From Gnetum montanum (taxonomy: Eukaryota > Streptophyta > Gnetopsida > Gnetales > Gnetaceae): a DNA stretch of 64,000 nucleotides. Position numbers and translations under genes: made by a program. Of this stretch, positions 46,056 through 59,015 are shown piece by piece (within the stretch, counting starts at the first letter, position 1; every line of letters begins with the position of its first letter). Below the pieces are notes generated by a model, which saw only the letters and a program-made list of their open reading frames with translations, ran no database searches and was not told the origin of the DNA. The stretch lies in contig MNCI01009068.1 of assembly GCA_015680685.1 (NCBI GenBank), forward strand, positions 57,443 through 121,442. The letters are read 5' to 3'.

Positions 46056-46920
46056 TGATGAATCGTGATTCATCATGCTGCGATATTAGACCCCCGATAT
46101 CAAATCCACAATATCGGGTATGCGATATCGTAGCCCAAATAACGATATCAGATACACGATATCGTGACTCCTGTGTGAGCCTATAAATACACATGTAGGC
46201 GCATGAGAGGAGTCAGTCTTTGAGTTTGAAAATAGTTAGTTTTTTAGTTAGTTTTAGAAGTTAGTTCATTTCTTAGTTTTTCTCAACCCTTTCGTCCAAT
46301 GCATGCCCGCAGTGTGATGATTGTAATTGTATGGCATCCTTTATTCGAGTGTGTCGTACTTGGACATGCACATGACCAGAAATAAAGATCAAGATTACTT
46401 CATCATTGCAGCATTCAATTAGTTTAATTACTTAATTTTAATTGTTATTAAACGTGGAATGAGTATGACTTAATCACGAGCATCTACGTGTGACTACTTG
46501 GTATCCCAGGAGCGTACTCGGGCCATGCGCTTGGTAATCCCAATGGTAGTCATGCACAAGGCCTAAGATGTGTACAGATGATTAAGGAATGGATGCTCAT
46601 CTCACTTAGGCTAGCTTAGATTCTCTCTCCCTATCTCCTCTTAACATAGCTCTCTCTCTTCCTTCTCCCTCCTAGCTTAGCTAAGATTATTTTCCATTGC
46701 CTTCAGGAGTAGCATTAGTGTAGGAACACATCATACACCTCACTCTGGACTAAACCATACATGACAAAGCAAATACTAGTCTAGGTGGGAAGACAGCGAA
46801 TTGCGATCAACGAGTAACTATTTAGATACCACAACTAGCCTATCTGTGCAGTTCGACCAAATCGTGCGTGAAACACTTGTATTCATATGGTTGAGTGTAG
46901 GGGTACCTCCCCACTCATCA
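46056..46920 (+). repeat. 3' LTR of element C
   Basis: Follows the purine tract CAGTTGTGGGGGTA. Starts with the same 20-base palindrome as the 5' LTR, ends CCCACTCATCA and is followed by the target duplication CTTTG. Confidence 0.93.
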
Positions 46921-47049
46921 CTTTGCAATAAGTTTTAAATCATATTAGGTTTATCATCAATTGCAATTAATTTCTTAACAATTAACTACCATTACAATAA
47001 GAGGTCTTAAATCATAGCAACAACACCAAAGTTCATTCACCTTTTAGGC

Positions 47050-50000
47050 CCACTCCGAAAGTAATGCCCAAAAACTCTTACTCTTGGTTGATTCACAAGG
47101 GAAAGGACCAAGTTGGCATCAAGTATGGAAGATCAAAGAAAGAAAGTTATTCGTGGTTTTGCTGATGGAGGCCAATGAATGCTACATTTCTTGTTCATGG
47201 ATAATCCTTGCAAAGAATATGAGGCAACTCCAATGCTAGTACTAAATTCATCAATGGAACAAGATATGTTAGTGGATAGCATCACCTAGATGCTTCTAAT
47301 AATATGATTATAATATGTTGAAATTGTACTAGTCTCTATGGACCATAGAACTTGATTTCTGAAAATAACGTTACAAGTAACTATTGTGGATGTTGCTCTT
47401 CTTTAGGAGACAAAACTAGAAGTTTTTCCATGGGATTATTGACTCAGTTGGACAGGGTCTAAGGTTCCAACTCAAGATTTTAGTAGAGAGTTGGTCTATC
47501 TTTGGTGAAATAGTCTAAATTTTTGGGGTAAAAATTTTTCTCCTAATATGGTTGGTATTATAAGGGAAGGATTAAATATTTTAAATGTCTATGGTCTTGT
47601 TATTAACTCCTAGCAACAAGAGTTCAAAAGAAGGGTAGTGGAGCTTGGAGCTGAGAAGGATTAGGTTATTGGTGAAGATTGAAATTTCATAAGACAACAA
47701 GAGGAAAGGTTGAGTTCATCGACTCAAAACATGGAGAGTCTTTTCTTCAATGACCTAAAGCATATTGGAAATTTGATAAAGCTCAAGGTTCCCCTTTGTT
47801 ATTTTACCTCAAAATGACTAGCACCTAAGAACAAATGGATAGCTTCTTATCTTGAACGGTTCTTTCTCCCTAGGTCATGTTGGATTGCTCACCATCTAAT
47901 TGGCAAGGTCCTACCATGGGTTTTTTTAGATTACAAACCCATCCTTTGTGCATGGGGAAATAGGACTTCTCATCCATCACTTATAAATTTGAGTATGTAG
48001 ACTTCTAAAGAATTCTTTTAGACTAAGCTTATGCAAATTTGTGACATGAAAGTGGTTGGTCCTAGGTCTCGTGGAGTGTCAAAGAATCTTGCAATGTTTC
48101 AATGATATTTCTCTCAATAGTGAAGGCAAACATGACTCCCAGTGACTCAAACAACTTTGGATAACATGGGCAAGATCCAAGGATAGGCAGATTCATTACC
48201 AGTGTGGGATTCCATTATGCAAAATCTACTAGTAGCAAAGAAACAAGTGAGAATTGTGGCTCATGAGGAGAAGGTCTATTGGAAATAATACTCCAAGGAG
48301 AGGTGGCTAAAGGAAAAAGATCAAATTTCCACCCACTTTCATATGATCGCAAATAGGAGAAATCAAAAGAGGTCCTTGATCAAATTCTCCATAAATGCCC
48401 AAGAGGATCTCTAGGTTGTGCTTGCCTATTTTCATAACCTATATGATTGGAATGAGAGGGTTAATCCTCATCTCCTAGAAGGTATGATCCCCAACTTAGT
48501 TTCCCCTATTAATAATGATTTATTGCAAGGAAGACTCTCTAGAGAGGATATGTGTTTAGTGGTGGTTGAGGAACCAAATCATAAGATGCGAAGGCCAAAC
48601 GACTAGAACTTTGAATGCATCAAAGCATATTAGGATATTATTGGAAGTTGTTTTGAAGGTTTTTTTCAAGCAGGATTCAAGTATGATACTTTTCCCAAAG
48701 CTTGGAATAATACCTTCATTTTCTTACTACCTAAGAAGGAGGAGGTGTAATCCCTAAGGGATTGTAGGCCTATCAGTCTTTGCAACAGTTTTTATAAATT
48801 TTTTTAAAAGTTTTTGGTAAATAACCTAAAGCCTACCTTGCCCAATATCATTGAGGTGGATCAATTAAGATGTATCTTTAGGCAAAACATTATTGATAGT
48901 GTCATTGCAACAAATGAGGCTTTGCATTAAGCTTACATTCAAAAATAAGAGATTTTCTTTATCAAAGGCATATGATAAGGTGGACTAAAATTTCTTACTT
49001 TTCACCTTGCAAGAGTTGGGGTTTTGTAAAGGATTTAGTGAAATGACTAGGTTCATGCTTGCTATGGTTAGATTTCAAGTTTTCCTGAATGGACAAATAT
49101 CTTAGCAATTTTACTTGGGATGGGGCTTTTAACAAGGTAACCCTTTATTGTCATATCTCTTTGATATTATTGTCAATAACCTCTACAAATGGATCAAAAA
49201 GTTGAATGTTACATCCCCATTTCCATGAAATCTTCATACTCTCTAGTATGCAAATGATATGATAATTTTTTTTTGGCCATATGTCCCTAAGGCCAGAAAG
49301 GTAGTGTAGGCATTAGATGAATTTTGTTAGTCAACAAGGCTTGAAGTCAATTGGAAGAAGATAAAGCTTTTCCATGTAGGATGCCACAGAAAGGTTTAAG
49401 CATATTAGACATATTTTTTTGTGTATCACTAGCTCATTTCCAACTACCTATGTATGGAAACCTCTATTCTATGAATGGAAATCAACTAACAACTGAAAGG
49501 GAATGTTGGGAAAGATGCCAAAGAAGTTGGCCTCTTGGAAAGATATTTTTTCATCTTCTACAAGTAATCTAACTCTAGCTAAATCCGTTCTCTCAAGCAT
49601 TCCTATTTATAGTGCATTGGTTTTCAGTCCCCTAGCCCAATTTGTTTTGCAAGTTAATTACATTGTAAGGAATTTCGTTTGGTCCAATGAGAAGGAGCAT
49701 CGTTGATTTCATTTGATTGCTTAGGTTAAGGTGGCTATCCCATTTCATACAAGTGGTTGTGGGCTTTAGGACTTTAGGAGGTAGGCTTGCATTTTAGCTA
49801 CTAAACTGGCTTAGGAGGTTTGATCTTAGGTGAACAAGCCCTAGGTTAGTTGTCTTCGTATATGCTATTCTAATCTATGATCTTGCCTAGCTAGATCCTC
49901 AAAGATCTTACAAACTATTAGGATAGGATGGACTTTTCACTAGTTGCTTGGGCACTAGAAATTTGGGAAAGCAGACATTCTAGTGAAAGTCTTCTAGTAG

Positions 50001-51090
50001 GATAAGCTTATCACAAATTGATTGAAATTTTTTTTCTAAAGTAGTTGCCTTATTGTGCTAAGGTCCAAGGATGCATGTAAAGGATTGGTTCAATAGAGGA
50101 AATTGAAGAATTCTCTCAATTTTTTAGGATGATAATGGACATGGCTAACTCACCAAAATGCTTGACATTCTTTAAAGACATAGCCCCCAAATCAAGCCCA
50201 TGAAGATACGTTACATTTTGCTTTGTCAAATCATAAACAATGGATCTCATGTCTTTATTATAAATAATCCTTTACCAAAGTGAGGGGATGGGACCTTATT
50301 TGGAGGTTGCATTATTGATCAAAGATAAGGTTTTTTACTTTGTTGTTAGGTTCTCATGTAGTGCTCACTTAGTAAAAACTCAAGTGATAGGGTTTCATCA
50401 TAGCCTCCCAATATATCCTTTGTTACAAGGAGATTCAAACTGCAACACACCTTTTCAATGAATGTCTATTTATAAAGGCTATTGGTCAATTTGTGCACAT
50501 GTGGACTAGGATCTTGTAGGATCAGTGTTGGATAATGATTATAGAAGGGCCTATCATTCAATGTCACTTACATGAGATTTCAATATGGGTGAAGGTGGCC
50601 TAGGAGATTTGGCTCAAGCGGAATGCCCACACTTTTCATGCAAAGTGCCTAAACTCTACATATAAATGTGTCGCGGAAGCATTTGGTAACTTTCACTTGT
50701 GGAAAAACATTCATGATTGCACAATGATAACATTCAACACTTGTTACTCATCACAAGATGAGCTAATGTGACACCTATAAAATGTGTGTTCTTATGCTTT
50801 TCTAGATATGTATACCCTCTATTTTAAATGAACCTTATGATGATGCCCATGAATATGTTTTGGCCTTTGGTTTTAATGTCCTATATAAATTGTTGGGGCT
50901 TTTTAATTGGTTGGAAACAAGGTTAGGATTCTCTCTAACCAAAGCTGATGCATGATCCTTCTAATGGTTTGGTTGCTAGTTGTCATGGTCTTGATGTTCA
51001 TCTATTTTACTAGAGGATCTTCTACCTTCCATGATGTTATTGATGTTGTAATTGTTGATTTGGGGGTTTACCCCTAGACTTTCCCTCAAA
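47050..51090 (+). mobile_element. Decayed L1-type LINE
   Basis: Order of remnants fits a plant L1 ORF2. An endonuclease-like part near 47660-47960 has NFIRQQEERLSSS, then the tract that normally reads as the F-x-x-W-S and S-D-H motifs. A linker near 48290-48600 follows, with ERWLKEKDQISTHFHMIANR and LVVVEEPNHK. Reverse transcriptase fragments near 48710-49400 have FLLPKKEEV then LRDCRPISLCNSFYKF, LPNIIEVDQL, and LQYANDM at the position of the catalytic Y-A-D-D box. A C-terminal region near 50440 contains LFNECLFIKAIGQF, like the zinc-binding domain. Stops and frameshifts are everywhere. The ends are approximate and I found no target duplication. Confidence 0.75.
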
Positions 51091-51324
51091 AAATCATTAC
51101 AATTAACAACTAGTTAATATGTAGTAGGTAAAGGTTAGCTTAAAAAAAGAGTTGTTTTTAAAAGATATAATGAATAGTTTTTTTTTTAGGTTGGTGGGAG
51201 GGAAGGGGTGCAAGGGAAGGAATGGTGGATGTGTGAGTGATGTTGGAACCCCAAAAATATTGTAATATAGGTACACCTTAAGGTATGTAGTCCAATTAAC
51301 TAAACATTGGCGACTAAAGTTAAA

Positions 51325-51385
51325 CCCATGACTTGTTAATTTCAAATCAAGGGTCTTACCACTAGGCTAATCGCTAATTGTTATA
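51325..51385 (-). mobile_element. SINE, family S2, copy d
   Basis: Minus strand: GATTAGCCTAGTGGTAAGAC resembles the head of copy a; CATGGGTTTAACTTTAG marks a diverged box B region just to the left. Weak but consistent. Confidence 0.5.
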
Positions 51386-52353
51386 ATGAATAAGGTAATC
51401 CTTGATTGTTATAACAAATAGTTTTAGGAAAATTATACCTATTATTAACAAGATTTTTTGGATCTATTAAAAGATGATATAAGAAGATTCATGAGGCACA
51501 TGGATTTGAAAAGCACAATGATATGGGAGATTCACTACTATAATTTGAAAGTCTCTATGACTTTGTAATGGTAAATACCTATTTCTAGACAATGCCAGAA
51601 CATTTAATTACATATAGAAGTGGTATGTATAAAACACAAATTGATTATTTCTTGTTACACTAAAGAGATTTGGCCATGTGCAAAGATTGTAAAGTTATAC
51701 CTAGAAAGTACCTTGTAGCTTAACAATGACTAATGGGTAGAGACTTGGCTATACTAAGCTTCAAAGATAGCATGAGAAAAAGGACAAAATGCATAAAATG
51801 GTAGAATTTGAAGGAGGACAACATGACACTATTTAAAGAACAATTACTTTAAAAAGGCACTTGAAATAATAATTTCTCAACAAAATTAATTAGGGTCCAA
51901 TGAAAAGTTGCATTTAGAAAACTAGAAAAAACATTTTAAATGAAAAAAAAAGGCAAAAAAAAATACATCTCAAATGAGACTTGGTAGTGGAGTGATGAAG
52001 TTTGAGATACTATCCAAAACAAAAAAAAAATACTTGAAGGAATGGCAGCAAAGTAAAAACCAAGAAAATAGGTTGACATACAAAATGACAAAAATGGAGG
52101 CAAAAGTAACAATTAACAAAGTCGAACATAAGGCCTTAGATAACTAGAATCATAAATTGGGAATAAAGAAAGAAGAAAAATCTATTTATAAACTAAAAAT
52201 AAATAAAACATAAGAAATGTAAGGACATTGATCATGTCAAATGCAGTTGATAAAAGAATTTTAGTAAAAGACAAATGTGTCAAAAATTATCTAAGGTGCT
52301 TATGTGTTTCATGCTCTCTACAACAAAGAGATTGAATATGCAAGTAAAAAGAT
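51386..52353. other. No gene recognised
   Basis: A-rich sequence between the SINE and element D; no ORF or repeat of note. Confidence 0.5.
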
Positions 52354-53304
52354 TAATGAGCGGTGAGGTACCCCTACACCCAACCATACGAATCACAAGC
52401 ATTCATGCATGATCTAGTCAAATTCCGTGGATGGGACTAGTTGTGGCCTCTAGATTGCTATGCCTTGATCGCAATTCACTGTCTTCCCACTTGGACTAGT
52501 CGTAGCTTTGTCACGTATGGTTTAGTCTAGAGTGAGGCATATGATTTTTATTATTTTATATTTTATTATTCTAGAATTAACAATGGGTTGAAACTCAATT
52601 TATAATCAATTCAACTAATCTAACTACTAATTAATAATTAACTACCCTAACATAAGTATCTGATCCCACTTTCCATGCACATCCTGAACACATATAACGT
52701 TGTTGGGTTACCAAACATTAAGCGTTGCTGGGATTACTAAGATTCATACGCATGCTCGAAGCGATTGTACTTATGTGCTTAATTAATTAACATGCATTAA
52801 AATGTAAATATTAACTAAGTACATGAAAATTAAATTGCATGAAAAGTAAATCTAATTTAAGTCAAAGTGCTATAATGAATAAGAATCAATCTCAATCTTA
52901 TTGCCATTCATGGAATATGTCCAGGTACATTGCCACTCGAATAAGACTCCATACAATTGACTCAGATCCACTCTATGGGCACTCACTGACTATTTTGTAA
53001 GATTATGAAATAAAACTACAAGAATTCAACTACTTTATTGAAAAAACTATGAAAACCTATTGCCAAAATGGGAGCCCAAGTGCTATATTTATAGGCCAAT
53101 GTATACCCCCGATGTCGGATACCTAACGTTGCATCTAGGCTCCAATGTCGAATACCCGACATTGAGGCTCCGACATCAAATACTCAATGTCGAGGCCTTG
53201 TTATTGAGGCCTTGTTATTGGAGCCCTATTATTGGGGCCTCATTATTGAAGCCCTATTATTGAAGCCCTATTATTGAATAACCCAAACAATTGATGCTTC
53301 ATCA
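52354..53304 (-). repeat. 3' LTR of element D
   Basis: About 951 bp. The U3 has GATGTC/GACATC palindrome-like sites near 53105-53180. A minisatellite of about seven 18-base units then follows (GGCCTTGTTATTGA-like) at 53190-53285. The TATA box is in CTATATTTATAGG read on the minus strand (53085-53095). Confidence 0.9.
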
Positions 53305-53320
53305 TACCTCCACAACTGAA

Positions 53321-55919
53321 TAAAAGCTCGTCCTCAAGTTAACAAGACAGGACCAAGCTTTCTTTACAAAATTGGGAAGGTATGGAATTATTAATTGACA
53401 TTAACTACTAACTAACTCTAAGTTCCGCATTACAAAATTTTATTTGAGTGGATGTATACAAAATAACAAAGAGAGAAAAAGACTAGACAGACTTTGAAGA
53501 TTACAAAATTTGCAAAGGTCTTCAAGAATCTGTTGAAGATGATTCTCCTTGTTGTCGCTAGCAATGATAGACTTTTAACCTTAATTGTCATGTTGATGCT
53601 TCTTTAAATATGCAGAACATTCTTGTAGGGTAGACTAAAATTTCTTCTCATCACCCCATGGATCTAGCAAACATGCGAAGCTTAAGCTGCTATCTTGTAT
53701 GTGCTATGATGTGTCCATTGTCATATCTTCCATTGTCCCTCTCTTGGCTTTATTTTTGTGCCTGGCAAAAGACCTTCTTTCTTAGGTGCTTCATTTAGCA
53801 TCATCTATTGTCACCAAAGGATCAACATTAGTTTAGTAAAGATTTTTTTTCTTAATAATTAACCCTTTTTGGATCCCTTAGTTTTCATTTAAGCACAAGG
53901 TGATTACAGGATACTATGCCCAAGGCTATGAGATAAGTAAAATCATCAAGCTATTCACATTATTTTGATCAAATATTATTAGTTACCATGATGTTCAAAA
54001 ATAGGTTGTTGGAAAATTTTCAAAAATTTTAAAGCAAGCATCCCTAGCCCGCATGACTAATAAGTATAACACTGGAAGCATAGAGGTTTTTGAGTAATTG
54101 AAACCAAAGGTCTAATTCAGAAGATGGCTAAGAAATATTAATGGATAAGGAAATAGAAAAGTAGAAAAAATTAATAAAATAGATGAGAAGTAGTCCAAAA
54201 ATCATGCATAAATTCGAAGAAACCACCATTGATGTTTTGGAAGATGTGAAGGTTAGCTCAAAGAAATGATCAACAAAAGTTATGCAAGTGGATCCTTCCC
54301 AAAGAAGGCTCTTGTCATAATGCCCTTGCATAACCACTTCTGCAGATGTCCATGGGCACCTAAGAAGTTAAATGTAGATCATGCCTTTATTCCAAACAAT
54401 ACACAACTGTCATGGTTAGGATGTTACACTATACTACACAAAACCAAAAAGCTCATAATCGCATGCAGTAGTGAAGTGAATAATGGAATGAGAAGGGATT
54501 GCAGATATCAAGATGTAAGGTACTTGACCATGTCCATAATAGGTTCTTTTGACAAGTGTGATTAAAATGATCAACATACCTATCCGTCCAAGTTCGAACC
54601 AAGTCCATACCATGAACAATGACCTCGCATTGATGTGTTCCATCCTGCCAACCACCATAAGTCCACAACCACCTCAAAGAACAATCATCACTCTAAAAAG
54701 AGAAGAAAAGAGAAGAAGGAAGGAAAGGCCTTAGTTAGAGGGGTGCTTTCAGGCATGGGTAACATGTCTTTCCAGCCCCATAACCAATGCTTGTAGCCCA
54801 TTATTATGTCTAAGGGGTGTGCTTTGAATTTCCATTATTATTATTTTTTTTGTTTTTTGTTTTTGTTTTTGTTTTTTTTTTGGATGGGAACCACACCATG
54901 CAAAGATAGAGCTCCCTTTTTATTGGTCAATGGAGAAGTAATGATACATTCCAAGAGGAGTCATAAACCACATAAAGAAAGTTAAGAAGAAAACCACAAC
55001 AAGTCCCCTTAAGATCACACCCTTTGCCATTCCCACTTGGCCATTCCCTCTTTCTTCAAGGTACAATGATCATTGATTAATTTTAATTTTATAAAATAAG
55101 AACCAAGTTGTTTCCATGAAAAAGACCTTTTATTTAAAGAATTGGAGGGTTGGATGAGGTGGTCTCACTACTTTACACAATTACTTACCTAATCATCTTA
55201 ATAGCATAGCACAAAAAAACCCAACACATAGCATTGACTACTACATCATGACTTGGCAATTTTACTAATAAAGACATAAAAATACATTCATAAAGCAAAA
55301 AGAAAATGACTCAAGAAAAGAGAAAAATATAAAGAAAAGAAAAATATTAAGAAATGGAAAACATATGAAGAATCAGAAAATTTTGGAAGAAATAGGAAAA
55401 TGATAAAAAATTGTAAAACAAAAAATAGGTGAAATATACTTATTAGTTCTATAAGATATATGCATCTAAGTCCTTTATTTGGTCCATTTTTTAAGTCTAG
55501 AACTAATAAGTAGATCCATTGTCTCCATGCATCTTTGAAATAATCTTAAAATCTCATTTTCAAGCCATTGGATGTCTTCTAGTTTAGTGGCTACTACATA
55601 AAGTAGTCTTTGTTAACATACTTGTTCCTTAGTGTTGGTGTGGTTTGCGTTAATATTTTGAATTTTTGGCCCACAGTTGCACCCTTTACTATTAGCAGTG
55701 ATGCATGGGCTCTACTGTCTTTCCACAACAATAGGTTCATCATTTATGTCTTATGTTGGAGTGGTGATGGTTGTTGGTTTTTGTGTAGGTTAGAGGACAT
55801 TAGTTGTGAAAAGGAAGGCATTGCACAAAATTGACATTGTGTTGGCTTGGATGATGTGGTGGGTCCATGCGTGGTTTGCTTCAACTTATGGCCTTTTCTC
55901 CAAAAGTGACGTTTCCTAC
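53321..55919 (-). other. Spacer and second-ORF stub of element D
   Basis: The spacer is colinear with B and C on the minus strand (for example TGGTTATGCAAGGGCAT near 54330, and AAAGACATGTTACCCATGCC near 54760). It lacks the internal palindrome/TATA block. The second ORF is reduced to a short N-terminal piece near 53830 and the C-terminal end, similar to element B. Confidence 0.55.
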
Positions 55920-57924
55920 GTTGTAGTTGAGGCCCATTGGTATTAGCATGTCTATGCACATTCACAACACAAGTGACATCTGTTTGTTGATATTATGGTG
56001 TCGAACCTTCCTATGTTGCTAGCGATGACATGTGAGTATGAGAATATTGAGGATATGCCAAAGGATGAGAGGTGTGAGGTGGTGACCTCATATAAGATGT
56101 TGTGGAATGTTGATATTTGGAAGAGTGGTAGAGGAAGTAGAACTAGTCGAGGAAACAAATTATTGAACATAATATTTGTATGGGTTTAGCTAGTAGTCAG
56201 AGTAGGGTTGGTTTGGTGGTGGCCTCCCCCACAACTATGGTTGTTGCCACTACAGTTGATGCCAGTGTTAAGGTTGGTAATAAGTTCCCCCTAGGATAGT
56301 ACGGTTGGTTTTGGGGTTGTCTAAAATTACTACATGGAAGAGCAAATCTCTTGGGCATGTACTTCTATACAAACTTTGGATTTAATGCCCCTACCCAATA
56401 CTCATGTAGATGCAACAAGACTGGACAATGGCCCTTTGGATAGTCATATAGGCAAATGTCACATCCACCATCCTCTTTGATGGTTGAGTCTATAGCCTCT
56501 TCTTCTACGGCTATTTTTCCTTCTTGCCAAAAAGTGTCCCTAGCTATTTCTTGGTTCTTTTTCCTCCTTTTGGTGTGCTCACTTGATTTGTTTTGTGCCA
56601 CTCTCTCCTCTATGATTTCTTTGCAATTTTTACCTTTCTCATTCATTGATTCGAACATCTTATCCAACTTTTCTTTAATCTCAACGATAGAATTTTGTAT
56701 TGGTAAGGTCCGTTGTAAAATCATCTCATCAAGCTACCTCTTTTTCTTTATCATAGATATGGATGCTTTTCTTTTATAGAGTTGGGTCCCAATTATTTTC
56801 CTCTACATTCTCTCGTCCATATAGCTCTCCTTCTTCTTTTTCCACATGCTTAATTAACTCTTTGATCTGATGGGTTTGGGGCTTGTATAATTGACCTAGA
56901 CCATATATCCCAAGGGTCTCCCTTATTTCATTATGAAGCCCATTGATGATGTGAAAAAGTTGTCTTTCCTCAGAGAAACCATGGACTGGGCATCTATGTA
57001 GTAGCGAATAGTATCTTTCTAAGGCCACTTCCAAGGGTTCATGATTTTCTTACTTCTACTCTTAGATTTCTCTTCTTAGGTTGGACACTCTTGCATAGGT
57101 TTCATATTTTTCATTGAAAAGTTTTAGCATTGTGGACCACTGGTGAATGGAACTTGGTTCCAACAATATATACCAACTTTCAACTTGGCCGATTAGTGTC
57201 TTAGGAAAGAGCTTAAGCTTTTTTCACCCACTTTCAATGTTGTATAAGGCACAGGCATCATGGAAGGCTTGTAGATTATGTTGTAGATCAAAATCATAGC
57301 CTCCCATGAACTTAGGGATATTGTTTATATCAAGCCTGGGTAAGCGACTGTCCCTACGATGCCTATGAGGTATCTTAACTGCCTCCATGATCACCATCAG
57401 GCTCTTAGTGGGCAACAAGGGTTCATCGTCATCAAACATGTTGTGATGAAAATTTTTATTTCCATTCGTTTGATTGTGACGATCTTATCTATGCTCATTG
57501 TGATGTCTTCGATTTTGTACTTAGGTCCAATTCTTATCTTTATCTTGACCTCATAGTGGAGCTGTATCTCTATACCTACGTTCATCTTCAACAGACCTAG
57601 ATTTTGAAGAGGAAGAGGAATATGAGGAACTGGGAGAATCGTCATGGATTTTATAATTCTTCCCATGGTCCCTTGATTTATCTTGTCTATGTTTAGAGGA
57701 GGTCCTAGGCCTTGGAGCCCTCCTTGATCTAGGACTTACTCCATCTCCTCTACAATTGTCTACACCAGTTGAATGTAGTCTTTGAGTGTAGTAAGGATCT
57801 AAATGAGCATAGGAAACCCCTACTTAAGGTTGTTCACTCTAATTTTCTTCAGTGTAGATCCTATCATTTCTCCTATGAGTGCTTTCATCATGTGATGCAA
57901 TCTTGGTCCTATTGAAGAAGACAT
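55920..57924 (-). pseudogene. gag polyprotein of element D
   Basis: Starts at the minus-strand ATG at 57924. Contains DSRLPRLDINNIPKFMGGYD (near 57330), the capsid-like helices (ERQLFHIINGLHNEIRETLG near 56930), a coiled-coil linker (56480-56720) and CDICLYDYPKGHC near 56440, the C-x2-C-x3-[HY]-x4-C knuckle with Tyr at the His position. A Pro-rich tail follows. The left end is estimated from element B's length. Interrupted by stops and frameshifts. Confidence 0.75.
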
Positions 57925-58056
57925 GGTTTTGTCTAATAATGTGTGTGATTTAAAATATTAATGTTTTCTAAGAGATAGATCATTAATACATTTATAGCAA
58001 TCATGTATAATATAACTAATCTAAATAACTAGCACCATCCTTGACAATAGTGTTAA

Positions 58057-59015
58057 TGATGAGCAACGAGGTACCCCTACGCCCAACCAGACGAATCACA
58101 AGCGTTCACGCACATTCCGATCAAATTTCATGGATGGGACTAGTTGTGGCATCTAAATCTCTATGCCTTGATCACAGTTCACTATCTTCCCACTTGGACT
58201 AGTGGTAGCTTTGTCACGTATAGTTTAGTCCAAAGTGAGGCATATGGTTTTTATTATTTTATATTTTATTATTCTACAATTAACAGTAGGTTGAAACTCA
58301 ATTTATAATCAATTCAATGAATCTAATTGCTAATTAATAATTAACTACCCTAACATAAGTATTTGATCCCACTTTTTGTGCACATCCTGAACACATATAA
58401 TGTTACTAGGTTATCAAACGTTCAGCATTGCTGGAACTACTAAGATTCATACGCATGCTTGAAGCAATCATACTTATGTGCTTAATTAATTAACATGCAT
58501 TAAAATGTAAATATTAACTAGGTACATGAAAAGTAAATTGCATGGAAAGTAAATCTAATCTAAGTCAAAGTGCTGCAATAAATAAGAATTAGTCTCGATC
58601 TTATTTCCATTCATGGAATATGTCCAGTTACATTGCCACTTGAATAAGACTCCATACAACTGACTCAGATCCACTTTGTGGCCACTCACCAACTATTCTA
58701 TAAGATTACAAAATAAAACTGCAAGAATTTGGCTACTCTATTAACAAGACTATGAAAAACTGATGCCAAAACGGGAGCCCATGTGCTATATTTATAAGCT
58801 AGTATATACCCCCCAACGTCAAATACCTAACGTCGCATGTAGGCTCCAACGTCAGATACCCGACGTCGAGGCTTTGACATAGGATACCTGACGTTAAGGC
58901 CTTGTTACTCGACATTGGGTATCCAACGTCAAGGCCTTGTTATCGAGACCTTGTTATCGAAGCCCTGTTATCGGAGCCTTGTTATCGCATAACCCAACCA
59001 AGTGATGATTCATCA
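58057..59015 (-). repeat. 5' LTR of element D
   Basis: About 959 bp. On the minus strand it opens TGATGAATCATCACTTGG. It then has four to five CGATAACAAGGC-type units, followed by GACGTC/GACGTT sites (58815-58935), then TATA box TTATAAATA near 58795. Fewer minisatellite units than in the 3' LTR. Confidence 0.9.

Larger units (their letters stand above)
37981..46920 (+). mobile_element. Element C: full-length Athila-like non-autonomous element
   Basis: LTRs 37981-38844 and 46056-46920 (864 and 865 bp), with target duplication CTTTG on both sides (37976-37980, 46921-46925). Primer site at 38846-38864, gag 38983-41020, intron-like spacer, second ORF 42973-45863, purine tract before 46056. No protease, reverse transcriptase, RNase H or integrase is visible between gag and the second ORF. 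It is the best-preserved copy here. Confidence 0.93.
52354..59015 (-). mobile_element. Element D: gag-carrying LTR element, minus strand
   Basis: Read on the minus strand, the 5' LTR is 58057-59015 and the 3' LTR 52354-53304. AAGAT flanks both ends (52349-52353, 59016-59020). The LTR ends are TGATGAAKCATCA and the family's CTCATCA-type terminus. A degraded primer site lies at about 58037-58055 and a purine tract at 53305-53320. Contains gag, spacer and only a stub of the second ORF (about 53470-53830). No pol. Confidence 0.92.

Noticed and set aside
53060-53263. 67-residue ORF in the D LTR
   Set aside because: It is a translation of the palindrome array and minisatellite in U3, not a gene.
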